In this document: in pieces, positions 7,210 to 14,376 of the stretch
Layout: each line of letters opens with the position of its first letter
Position numbering within the stretch: position 1 is the stretch's first letter
NCBI GenBank assembly: GCA_900769465.1
Contig: CAAGGT010000091.1
Coordinates: 1-35,051 of the forward strand
Reading direction: 5' to 3'
Source: Bacteroidaceae bacterium
GTDB lineage: Bacteria > Bacteroidota > Bacteroidia > Bacteroidales > Bacteroidaceae
DNA: 35,051 nucleotides
Translations under genes and position numbers: made by a program
Notes under the pieces: generated by a model
The model's database searches: none
The model's input: only the letters and a program-made list of their open reading frames with translations
Told to the model about the DNA's origin: nothing

Positions 7210-7464
7210 TTACTCTTCCTGCATCAGCTGCTCAATCGCGCGGCACAGCTGGTCGGGGCACGATGTGGGCTTGCCGTTGCAGCTTATGCCTTTGAGGCGT
7301 GCAATGATGTCCTCATATTTCATTCCGGTTACCAACCGGCTTATGCCCTGCAGGTTGCCGTTGCAGCCACCGTAGAACTTGACATCGGTGAGTACTCCGT
7401 TCTCGCCCGACACCTCAATGTAACGCGCGCAGGTTCCGTGTGTTGTGTAGGTTATTGTCTTCAT
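7210..7464 (-). CDS. TSCPD domain protein, TIGR03905-like (84 aa)
   Basis: A small protein with five cysteines (12, 34, 62, 69, 74), including the name-giving TSCPDQLC at residues 67-74 and the YGGCNGNLQGI loop at 31-41. The same module is found at the C-terminus of some B12-dependent ribonucleotide reductases (NrdJ); the stand-alone form is widespread in gut anaerobes and has no proven role. The spaced cysteines suggest metal or thiol chemistry. Predicted cytoplasmic. It is first in a minus-strand run with the FKBP, MATE, GT4 and prmA genes. Confidence 0.88.
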   Translation of the reverse strand: MKTITYTTHGTCARYIEVSGENGVLTDVKFYGGCNGNLQGISRLVTGMKYEDIIARLKGISCNGKPTSCPDQLCRAIEQLMQEE

Positions 7465-7472
7465 TGTTTTAA

Positions 7473-7555
7473 ATAAGGTAGCTAAGGATAACTAAGGGTG
7501 ACTAAGGGGGGATGTGATGATGTAGTAGCCTTAGTGACCTTAGTTATCCTAGTTG
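7473..7555. repeat. Dispersed CTAAGGG-type repeat, copy 3
   Basis: Units GCTAAGGATAA, CTAAGGGTGA, CTAAGGGGGG are followed by inverted CCTTAGTGACC, TTAGTTATCC. It fills the gap between the GH20 stop codon and the TSCPD start and could form a long imperfect hairpin in the RNA. Confidence 0.75.
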
Positions 7556-7562
7556 GAAATCA

Positions 7563-10500
7563 TTACTTAATAAACATCTTTTTACCGTTGATGATGTAGA
7601 TGCCCTTGACGGGGTTTTCAATCTTGCGGCCTGTGAGGTCGTAGATGCCTTTAATCTTTCCGCTTTCCGCTTGCACCTCTTCAATGCCTGTCTCGCCGTT
7701 GGTGTAGATGAGGGTGATGTCTATGTTCTTGCTTACATATGCAAGTTCATCATATACAGCGTTGCTCTCTTTCAAGGTGTAACCATCGAAGATTGGGGTG
7801 AGCATTGTGAATTGTTCGCCGCCCTTTACGTAGCGCGTGCCGCTTGCAAGTTCGTTGCCCTCCTCGTCGGCACACATGTATGTCACGGTGAAGTAGGGGT
7901 GTGGGCTAAAGCGGTAGATGATGAACGGGTGTCCGTCGTCCCAACCTGTGAAGGTGTTGTTGGAATTGCCGTTCCAGTAGTAGCTGTTGCTTGTGCCTCT
8001 TACGCTCCAGGTTGTGCCGTCGCTGTTGAGGGTGAATGTGAAGCGCTCGGGGGTGCTGCCGCCTGTTACCAAAGAGCCGCGCAGCAACTGCGGAACGTAC
8101 ACGCCGTAGTTGTTTACAACGGTGAATGTGTTGTTCTCGCCCTCGAGATTCCACACGAAGCCCGGGTTGGCATCAGTGATGCCGTTGGTGGTTGTAATGC
8201 CTGCTCCAACGCTTGTGACACTGAGGAAACCACTGCGTGAGGTTTCGTTCTTTGCATTGTAAATAAGGTATGATGCTCCGTCCTGTAGCTCGGTTACAAC
8301 TTCGCCGATGGATGCCGCACCCATAATGCCATTGGTGGTATATACTGCCTCAATTACTGTGTCGGCTGTCGGAGTGATGCTCTCCTGGCCGCTCCACAAA
8401 AGGTTCTCGAAAGCGAAGAACTCCACAGTCGGTGCGCTCACTGTGTGGCTTTCGCCGATGGTGCAGGGGATGACAACCTCTGTGATAATATTGCCGTCGG
8501 GGGTAACGCAACGGTAGGTCACGTTGTAGGCACTGCGCTTGTAGGTTACGTTGATGACTTTGTTTTCATCTATGTTCTCGAACGCAGGAGCCTGGGCAGT
8601 ACCGGTTGCCTCGTATGCCACAATGCTGTGGTTCTCGATTGCCGGTGCGGTTGCTGTGTATGGCTTGCCCTCTGCTGCTGCCTGGTAGGCGGTCTGCATC
8701 AGATTGCCGTTCTCGTCATAGCACTCGAATGTCACAAGGTGTGTCTTTTCATAGACCCAGCCAGTTCCCTGTGGGTATATACCACCCTTGTTAAGGGTGT
8801 TGGGGTTGGTAGCTACACGTTCCGACATAGGGTAGAGTGCATCGTTGCCTATTTTAATGCTGAAATCTCCGCTACGGGTGTTGTATACGTTGGTGAGTGT
8901 CGCACCGCTCTCACCCAATGCCATTGGGGCTGTGGTGCCGCTTATGTAGCGTCCTGTTATGGCGTTCTGTAGCTTGAATGTCTGGCCGGCATCGGTTGTC
9001 GCGCAGTCTGTGAGTATCCACACATCGGCTCCAAACTGCTGCTGTGCCGCTGTTACTTTACCATCGTTGTTGTCGTACATTGTCCAGCCCTTGAAACGCT
9101 CGGTGTTGTTCACGATGCGGTAGGCTGTGCCCTCCACGGGGTAGTCAAAGTCAATGCTTGGCTCGTCGGCTACCAATGGACGGAACTCCCAGATACCGCC
9201 GTTGCCATCGGCAGGGTCGCTCCACAGGTTGATGGAGTAGTTCTGTCCCGGGCCTGCATAGTTGAGACACATATTGCCGTTCGATACCTTTTGGCTGCGT
9301 ATGCTGTAGGTGTAGTTGTTGCCTTTCTGTGAGTATGCCTTGTCGCCGAGGATAAAGTCGTAGTGGCGGCTGTTCTCGTCATAGTCCCAACGGCCGGTGT
9401 TGTTCTCGGCTGTTGGTGTGCCCTTTACCGAGCCGTCAGGCTTTGCCTTGTTTACCAAAGCCCAACGCTGTGGGTTGGCCGGGTCTTGCATAAATGCCCA
9501 AAGCTGGTAATCGTAGCCCGCGTTGTTCTCATCCTCGATGACCTCACTGTTCCACAGACGGTTTGCCGGCGCAGTGCCTGTTTTGTCGGCAATATTCATC
9601 CCTGCGCGCAATAGCTGTATGCAGCGGCCTGCGCGTGCATCGGTGGCGGTTGTGACAATGCGGTACCAGGTCTTCTTTTCATCGGTAGATGCCTTTGGCA
9701 TTACCTTGTCGTTCTCCTTACCGTCGAGAATGTAGTGGCGGCCATAGTCGTAGTTGTTGTAGTTAAGCAAAAGTGTATCCTTTGTGATGCGCTCCTGGAA
9801 ATCGCTGAAGTTCTTTTTTGCAGCGGGTGTCCAACCTGTCTCGGCAATGGCTGTGAGGCGTGGCAGGGCAAGGTACTCGAGCAGGTCTGTGTGCTGCACG
9901 TGCTCGGTCCAGAATGTTCCCTGTACACCAACATAATATTTGTGCAGGTTTGCAGGAACGTTCGAAGGTATTGGCGCATAGTCATATACGGCCTTCACGT
10001 TGTCTGTTCCATAACCCGCTACCGGTGGCTCGTTGGCATCGGTGCTCTGTTTGCGGTTAATGTAGTATGGTACCTGTGTGGTGATGATTGACTTCATGCC
10101 ATACTGTGCTGCCTTGAGGGCGCATGGCTGTGCATTGCCAATCTCCCAACACATCATTGTGCCGCCTGTGCCCTTGATGAGTTCCTCATCGGTGCCGCCT
10201 GCGGTGAGGCTCTCGTTCCACATAATTACGGTGCGCTTCTTGTCGCCCTCCTTTGATGTAACGTGGTCGGACAGTTTGCGTACAAAGTGTGACTGCAACT
10301 GGCGTACATTTGTCAATCCAAGTTCCTGCATCATTGCCTGACACTCGGCGTTGTTCTGCCAAGCGTTTGTAGGGGTCTCGTCGCCACCGATGTGGATTTG
10401 GCTATAGGGGAATACCTCGATGATTTCGTCGAGTACATCTTTTGCGAACTGCAAAACCAGTGGGCTTGCAACATTGAGTACGTCGCTGAAGATTCCGCCA

Positions 10501-11399
10501 CTAATCTGCACGCTGTGTCCGGCATTGGGGTTGCAGCTGAGCTCGGGGTATGCGGCGTTGACGGCGCAAGAGTGACCGGGAAATTCAACCTCGGGCACAA
10601 CCTCGATGTGGCGCTCGGCTGCGTATGCCACAATCTCACGGCACTGCTCCTGGGTGTAGAAATATGGGCCGTAGGGCTCGCCTGTGTAGTAGCCGCCGTA
10701 GATGCGGTCTGTAATCCAGTTGTTGCTGCGTGTTGCACCTACTGTTGTAAGGCGTGGGTATTTCTTTACCTCGAAACGCCAACCCTGGTCGTCGGTGAGA
10801 TGCCAGTGGAAACGGTTGAGCTTGTAGTATGACATAACGTCGATGATGCGCTTGATCTCATCCAAATCAAAGAAGTGGCGGCTAACATCGAGCATAAAAC
10901 CACGGTACTCAAAGCGTGGGGCATCGGTAATCTCCACTACAGGCAACGCGTATTCGGTTACATTGGCATCCTTCACTCCGGCCATCACATTGGCAGGGAG
11001 CATCTTCTTTATACTCTGGAATGCGTAGTAGAAACCGTTTGAACAGGTTGCACTGATGGCAATGCCGTTGGTTGTAATGTCCAACGTGTAGCCCTCACAA
11101 CCCAAATCCTCACTGCCGTTGTAGAGCGACATTGTGATGAGTGCATCGGGTGCATCGGCTTTTACGTCAACTGTGTAGCCTGTCACGTAACCAAAGTGGT
11201 CGGCAAACTTCACAGCCTCGTTCGAGAGACTGTCGGGCAGCTCTCCTGTTACTATTGCAAAACTCTGCGGCAGAATAAGTGTGCCGCTACCCACTGTCAT
11301 TTTCTTGGGGGCAGGGGTAAGGTTAATTCTACTGTCGGCATTTGCCGCTATGGGCAGGCCGATGATGATTGCAAACAGCAGTAAAGTCAACTTTTTCAT
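7563..11399 (-). CDS. GH20 beta-N-acetylhexosaminidase with T9SS tail (1278 aa)
   Basis: It removes terminal beta-linked GlcNAc or GalNAc from glycans, outside the cytoplasm. Signal peptide at residues 1-21; GH20b-like N-terminal domain about 25-155; GH20 barrel from about 160 to 560 with FEYRGFMLDVSRHFF (163-177), NRFHWHLTDDQGWR (195-208) and the catalytic pair Asp340-Glu341 in HIGGDE. The Asp orients the substrate's acetamido group and the Glu is the acid/base. A long C-terminal half follows with beta-rich modules, including two YNVTYRC / YFTVTYMC MucBP-like repeats (about 1000-1075 and 1170-1235), then a type A sorting domain (YDLTGRKIE…GIYIINGKKMFIK). The accessory modules suggest binding to complex host or plant glycans. 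It is monocistronic as far as seen. Confidence 0.94.
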   Translation of the reverse strand: MKKLTLLLFAIIIGLPIAANADSRINLTPAPKKMTVGSGTLILPQSFAIVTGELPDSLSNEAVKFADHFGYVTGYTVDVKADAPDALITMSLYNGSEDLGCEGYTLDITTNGIAISATCSNGFYYAFQSIKKMLPANVMAGVKDANVTEYALPVVEITDAPRFEYRGFMLDVSRHFFDLDEIKRIIDVMSYYKLNRFHWHLTDDQGWRFEVKKYPRLTTVGATRSNNWITDRIYGGYYTGEPYGPYFYTQEQCREIVAYAAERHIEVVPEVEFPGHSCAVNAAYPELSCNPNAGHSVQISGGIFSDVLNVASPLVLQFAKDVLDEIIEVFPYSQIHIGGDETPTNAWQNNAECQAMMQELGLTNVRQLQSHFVRKLSDHVTSKEGDKKRTVIMWNESLTAGGTDEELIKGTGGTMMCWEIGNAQPCALKAAQYGMKSIITTQVPYYINRKQSTDANEPPVAGYGTDNVKAVYDYAPIPSNVPANLHKYYVGVQGTFWTEHVQHTDLLEYLALPRLTAIAETGWTPAAKKNFSDFQERITKDTLLLNYNNYDYGRHYILDGKENDKVMPKASTDEKKTWYRIVTTATDARAGRCIQLLRAGMNIADKTGTAPANRLWNSEVIEDENNAGYDYQLWAFMQDPANPQRWALVNKAKPDGSVKGTPTAENNTGRWDYDENSRHYDFILGDKAYSQKGNNYTYSIRSQKVSNGNMCLNYAGPGQNYSINLWSDPADGNGGIWEFRPLVADEPSIDFDYPVEGTAYRIVNNTERFKGWTMYDNNDGKVTAAQQQFGADVWILTDCATTDAGQTFKLQNAITGRYISGTTAPMALGESGATLTNVYNTRSGDFSIKIGNDALYPMSERVATNPNTLNKGGIYPQGTGWVYEKTHLVTFECYDENGNLMQTAYQAAAEGKPYTATAPAIENHSIVAYEATGTAQAPAFENIDENKVINVTYKRSAYNVTYRCVTPDGNIITEVVIPCTIGESHTVSAPTVEFFAFENLLWSGQESITPTADTVIEAVYTTNGIMGAASIGEVVTELQDGASYLIYNAKNETSRSGFLSVTSVGAGITTTNGITDANPGFVWNLEGENNTFTVVNNYGVYVPQLLRGSLVTGGSTPERFTFTLNSDGTTWSVRGTSNSYYWNGNSNNTFTGWDDGHPFIIYRFSPHPYFTVTYMCADEEGNELASGTRYVKGGEQFTMLTPIFDGYTLKESNAVYDELAYVSKNIDITLIYTNGETGIEEVQAESGKIKGIYDLTGRKIENPVKGIYIINGKKMFIK

Positions 11400-11456
11400 T
11401 TCTTGTATTATGGTTAATGGTTTTTATTTTAAGGGGGTGATGAGGCTTTATCTTTT

Positions 11457-12101
11457 TCAGTCATCCTCGGGTCTCAGTGTGGGCAGGCATATGTGGTATT
11501 TCACCGCAATTATGCGTGTGAGAAATACCGCCGCGCCGCATGCCAGGTGTGTGACCAATGCCGGCATACCAAGCAATGAGCAGAGTGCAAATGCCAAGCC
11601 GCCGATGATGCAGGCCATTGCATATATCTCCTCGCGGAAGATGAGCGGTACCTCATTGATGAGTACATCGCGTATCACACCGCCGGCTGCGCCGGTCATT
11701 GTACCCATTATGATTCCCACCCAAATGGGCAGTCCGCAGTCAATGGTCTTCTGGATGCCCACGATGGTGAACAGCGCAAGACCAATGGCGTCGAAGATGA
11801 AGAATGTGCTGTGCATCCTGATGAGGTACTTGCGGAATATGATTACCCACAGCAGGGCAAATCCCGTACAGGCAAGGTAGAATCCGTCGTGCATCCAGAA
11901 TACGGGGACATCGAGCATCATATCGCGCAGTGTACCGCCGCCTATGGCTGTTGCTGCACCCACCACATAGGCACCGAACCAGTCGAAACGTTTGGCCGAT
12001 GCAAGGCGAATGCCGCTTATGGCAAAGGCAAATGTTCCTATAAAATCTATAATCTGCAGGAACGTTATGTTCCTGAACCATTCAATTATCGGGTCAATCA
12101 T
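11457..12101 (-). CDS. TRIC-type channel, UPF0126/YicG family (214 aa)
   Basis: An inner-membrane protein of about seven helices built from two tandem UPF0126 units. Each has the glycine-rich kinked-helix signature: IGGGTLRD (53-60) and AGGVIRD (139-145). Bacterial members form trimers with one cation pathway per subunit; the physiological ion is not certain, and some relatives have been linked to glycine uptake. Length is typical. A textbook promoter lies 35-66 bp upstream of the ATG. The gene is divergent from the SPFH operon. Confidence 0.9.
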   Translation of the reverse strand: MIDPIIEWFRNITFLQIIDFIGTFAFAISGIRLASAKRFDWFGAYVVGAATAIGGGTLRDMMLDVPVFWMHDGFYLACTGFALLWVIIFRKYLIRMHSTFFIFDAIGLALFTIVGIQKTIDCGLPIWVGIIMGTMTGAAGGVIRDVLINEVPLIFREEIYAMACIIGGLAFALCSLLGMPALVTHLACGAAVFLTRIIAVKYHICLPTLRPEDD

Positions 12102-12135
12102 CTTTAGCTTTTAATGTTACCGTATGGCGCAAACG

Positions 12136-12167
12136 CAAAAATACGCTTTGAGTCTAATGAATGCAAA
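12136..12167 (-). promoter_or_regulatory. Consensus Bacteroidota promoter for the TRIC gene
   Basis: Minus strand: TTTG (12167-12164), 20 bp, TATTTTTG (12143-12136), matching the -33 TTTG / -7 TAnnTTTG consensus of the primary Bacteroidota sigma factor exactly. Transcription would start a few bases beyond, giving a 5' leader near 30 nt. Confidence 0.8.
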
Positions 12168-12231
12168 ATTATAAATAAAAATGAGCTGTGCCCAATTATG
12201 TGCCGTCAATGTGAAAAAAAACAACCGAAAA

Positions 12232-12263
12232 TTTGTATTCCGAAGATAAAGGCATTATATTTG
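12232..12263 (+). promoter_or_regulatory. Consensus Bacteroidota promoter for the SPFH operon
   Basis: TTTG (12232-12235), 20 bp, TATATTTG (12256-12263): exact match to the -33/-7 consensus. The start codon of the SPFH gene is 37 bp downstream of the -7 box. Confidence 0.82.
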
Positions 12264-12299
12264 TGATATCAAAATAATATCATTTTAAAACTTATAGCT

Positions 12300-13199
12300 A
12301 TGAACGACGTGAATGTAAAGGTTCAGGGTGCCGAAAAATTCATTGACCCTGCAAGTGGATGGTTGACTCTTTTCTTGTCGCTTGCCGGTTTTGTTGCGGG
12401 TATAGCCGTACCTGCAACAATGCTTGGCAATGGATACAGCGACTGGTGGGCGCTTATGTTTGTGCTGCCGGTGGTGTGTGTCATCTTCCTGTGTGGCCTT
12501 TTTGTGGTGAACCCGAATGAGAGTACCGTGATAACATTCTTTGGACAGTATGAGGGCACGGTGGTGAAGAACGGTTTCTTCTACTATAACCCCTTTGCTA
12601 CAAAAAAGAGTATTTCCCTCCGTGCCCGCAACCTCAACGGCGAGCCAATCAAGGTGAACGACCTGATGGGTAACCCAATAATGATTGGTGTGGTGCTTGT
12701 GTGGAGAGTGAAGGATACGTTCAAGGCTTCGTTCGAGGTCGATGACTATTCACGCTTTGTCGATGTGCAGAGCGAGGCCGCCATCCGTAACCTCGCCGGT
12801 GCCTATCCGTATGACAACCTTGAGAACGAGGATGCAAGCATTACTTTGCGTAACGGTGGCGAGGAGGTGAACGAACTGCTAGAGAAATCGCTTGCCGAGC
12901 GCCTTGCCATTGCCGGCATTGAGGTGATGGAGGCACGTATCAGCTATCTTGCTTATGCTCCCGAAATTGCCAGCGCAATGTTGCAGCGTCAGCAGGCTAC
13001 AGCAATGGTGGCCGCACGTCACAAGATTGTAGAGGGTGCTGTGGGGATGGTGCAGATGGCTCTTGAGCAGCTCTCGGAAAAGGAGATTATTGAACTCGAC
13101 GAGGAGAAGAAGGCTGCAATGGTGAGCAATCTGATGGTGGTGCTTACAAGTGACCGCGCTGCAACTCCGGTGGTAAACACAGGTACATTGTATCAATAA
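12300..13199 (+). CDS. SPFH/Band 7 domain membrane protein (299 aa)
   Basis: Two N-terminal hydrophobic helices (about residues 20-42 and 48-70) anchor an SPFH domain beginning FVVNPNESTVITFFGQYEGTV. Typical SPFH features follow: the GFFYYNPF strand, LVWRVKDTF, the D-V-Q-S-E-AAIRNLAG stretch and the long helix EARISYLAYAPEIASAMLQRQQATAMVAARHKIVEGAV. SPFH proteins (HflK/C, QmcA, slipins, flotillin-like) assemble into ring- or cage-like membrane microdomains and often steer proteases. First gene of a three-gene operon; the next start codon is 12 bp after this stop. No NfeD or protease gene accompanies it, so the partner is not evident. Confidence 0.88.
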   Translation: MNDVNVKVQGAEKFIDPASGWLTLFLSLAGFVAGIAVPATMLGNGYSDWWALMFVLPVVCVIFLCGLFVVNPNESTVITFFGQYEGTVVKNGFFYYNPFATKKSISLRARNLNGEPIKVNDLMGNPIMIGVVLVWRVKDTFKASFEVDDYSRFVDVQSEAAIRNLAGAYPYDNLENEDASITLRNGGEEVNELLEKSLAERLAIAGIEVMEARISYLAYAPEIASAMLQRQQATAMVAARHKIVEGAVGMVQMALEQLSEKEIIELDEEKKAAMVSNLMVVLTSDRAATPVVNTGTLYQ

Positions 13200-13211
13200 T
13201 CATTGGCATAT

Positions 13212-13397
13212 ATGGCAAAAGATAAGAAATCTTTTGTTTTGAGGATAAATGGCGAGACTATGTCGGCGCTCGAAAAATGGGCTGCCGACGAGTTTCGCAG
13301 TGTCAACGGGCAACTGGAGTTCCTTATTACCGATGCCTTGAGAAAGGCCGGCAGACTAAGGAATAGTAACGATGAAAACGACGAAAATGTGAACTGA
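13212..13397 (+). CDS. Ribbon-helix-helix (Arc-like) protein, 61 aa
   Basis: The ATG at 13212 is preferred over a TTG three codons earlier because it gives MAKDKKSFVLRI, the usual opening of the fold. The strand KSFVLRIN is followed by helices TMSALEKWAADEF and VNGQLEFLITDALRKAG, which is the beta-alpha-alpha pattern of Arc/MetJ-type DNA-binding dimers. The tail is acidic and Asn-rich. It may regulate its own operon, but the strand has few basic DNA-contact residues, so a protein-binding role beside the SPFH protein is also possible. Confidence 0.75.
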   Translation: MAKDKKSFVLRINGETMSALEKWAADEFRSVNGQLEFLITDALRKAGRLRNSNDENDENVN

Positions 13398-13402
13398 ACA
13401 TT

Positions 13403-13720
13403 ATGGATGGATTGTTGAATTTTTCTGTAGCTTTTGTGCTTGTGGCGTGTGCTGTGCTGGTGCTCATGGGTAAGGCCGACTGGATGATGTCGAAATACAA
13501 ACTTGCATTCAAAGAACGTCGACTTGCTTTTGTGAAAATACGTGAGTATGATGCAAGGCGCACCCGTCCGTTCTTTGCGCTCATTTTCTTTATATTGGCG
13601 GCATTCTTGGTATTTGAATATCTCTTGCGGCCATTGCCCGAGTGGTGCGCGCTCATTCCTCTGGCTGTGGTTATACCCATTCTGCTCTACATGGAAATAA
13701 AGTGCCGGAAAAAGCTGTAG
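13403..13720 (+). CDS. Small membrane protein (105 aa), DUF3784-like
   Basis: Three predicted membrane helices: about residues 5-22, 56-73 and 80-97. Between the first and second lies a basic cytoplasmic loop (MSKYKLAFKERRLAFVKIREYDARRTR). The layout resembles DUF3784-type proteins, though I cannot confirm the family. It begins 5 bp after the ribbon-helix-helix gene and ends the operon. Function unknown; the basic loop could contact the SPFH assembly or the membrane surface. Confidence 0.7.
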   Translation: MDGLLNFSVAFVLVACAVLVLMGKADWMMSKYKLAFKERRLAFVKIREYDARRTRPFFALIFFILAAFLVFEYLLRPLPEWCALIPLAVVIPILLYMEIKCRKKL

Positions 13721-13878
13721 AATTCCATACAAAAAAATGGAGCGAATATCAACCAAAGATTGTATATTTGCATAACTTTTAAGATGAAATACTGTTTGTG
13801 TAGAATTTTATACATCAATAAGTTAGGTCTAAGTGCAATAACAGGACAAAAAAGCTGTATTTAACAAAATTTAACATT

Positions 13879-13915
13879 GGGGGGGTAAAACTCCCCCTTG
13901 TTTTTTGTACCTTTG
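13879..13915 (+). promoter_or_regulatory. Putative promoter with G7 tract, upstream of peptide/T9SS locus
   Basis: TACCTTTG (13908-13915) fits the -7 consensus TAnnTTTG. Upstream is TTTAACATT followed by seven G (13879-13885) and TAAAA, the same order as at 2655-2622 on the minus strand. The gap from the G run to the -7 box is 22 bp here. The G run can also pair with CCCCC at 13892-13896 in a short hairpin followed by TTGTTTTTT, so a terminator for the SPFH operon is an alternative or extra role. Confidence 0.5.
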
Positions 13916-14089
13916 CAGCCCGAAACGAAAAACAGAGGAGAAAGGGCGCAGATTGAAGTCCTTTTTCGTGTGTAAAGAAGTTTCGTGAACCGCCGGAAGA
14001 TTGTAAGAAGAAAATAATAATATAGAAACAAAAAGGGTTGGTCGTTAGGCCTTTACGGGCTTTAGCTACCGTCCAAAAAATGATGTAAG
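13916..14089 (+). promoter_or_regulatory. Long 5' leader of the small peptide gene
   Basis: About 170 nt between the predicted promoter and the peptide ATG hold no open frame apart from a two-codon ATGATGTAA at 14080-14088, one base before the true start. CGAAAC near 13921 can pair with GTTTCG near 13980. I did not recognise a known riboswitch. The length suggests post-transcriptional control. Confidence 0.4.
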
Positions 14090-14245
14090 ATGAAGAAAAA
14101 GTATTTGACACCCGAGACTGTGACAGTAAATTTGAATGTAGAGAGCTACATTTTGAATGACAGCACAAGAATCCCAGTAACTCCAGAAGAAAAGCCATCT
14201 GCTGCAGGTTCAAGCCGTGGCGAGTGGGGAAACCTTTGGAATTAA
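14090..14245 (+). CDS. Small 51-aa peptide, WGNLW C-terminus, function unknown
   Basis: Translating from ATG 14090 gives MKKKYLTPETVTVNLNVES… and ends …RGEWGNLWN before TAA at 14243-14245. Start and end match the peptide at 238-402 (MKK-Y--P and WGNLW), while the centre differs, being Pro/Glu/Ser-rich here. The conservation of both ends between two loci shows that it is a real gene. There is no signal peptide, and no modifying enzyme is adjacent. It is followed by a 61-nt hairpin and then the 1712-aa T9SS surface protein in the same direction, so the two may share a transcript. Role unknown; an exported peptide or a partner of the T9SS protein are inferences. Confidence 0.75.
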   Translation: MKKKYLTPETVTVNLNVESYILNDSTRIPVTPEEKPSAAGSSRGEWGNLWN

Positions 14246-14250
14246 TCAAT

Positions 14251-14311
14251 ATACTAATAGATTGCAGTTGTGATAGAGTGCTATTGCAACTGCAATCAAG
14301 TCTATTAGTAT
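14251..14311 (+). repeat. 61-nt inverted repeat between peptide gene and T9SS gene
   Basis: ATACTAATAGATTGCAGTTG (14251-14270) pairs with CAACTGCAAT (14287-14296) and, after a 4-nt CAAG bulge, TCTATTAGTAT (14301-14311). The inner ATAG/CTAT can extend the stem. It has no U run, so it is not a standard intrinsic terminator. It may stabilise or partly terminate the peptide mRNA, or be a protein-binding palindrome in front of the large gene. Confidence 0.8.
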
Positions 14312-14329
14312 AACGGCAAGCGGGCCGTG

Positions 14330-14345
14330 CTTTGAATCCCGAAAC
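14330..14345 (+). promoter_or_regulatory. Possible second promoter/start region
   Basis: CTTTGAATCCCGAAAC matches 14 of 16 bases of CTTTGCAGCCCGAAAC at 13911-13926, which spans the -7 end and probable start of the peptide promoter. The TA of the -7 box is absent here (GTGCTTTG), so it is a weak candidate for an internal promoter of the 1712-aa gene. Confidence 0.35.
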
Positions 14346-14376
14346 TTAAATTTATTTTTTTATAACACTATTTTTT

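Noticed and set aside
13879..13908. G5/C5 hairpin followed by T-rich tract as a definite terminator of the SPFH operon
   Set aside because: Stem is only five to six pairs and it overlaps the putative promoter; kept as an alternative within the promoter entry.
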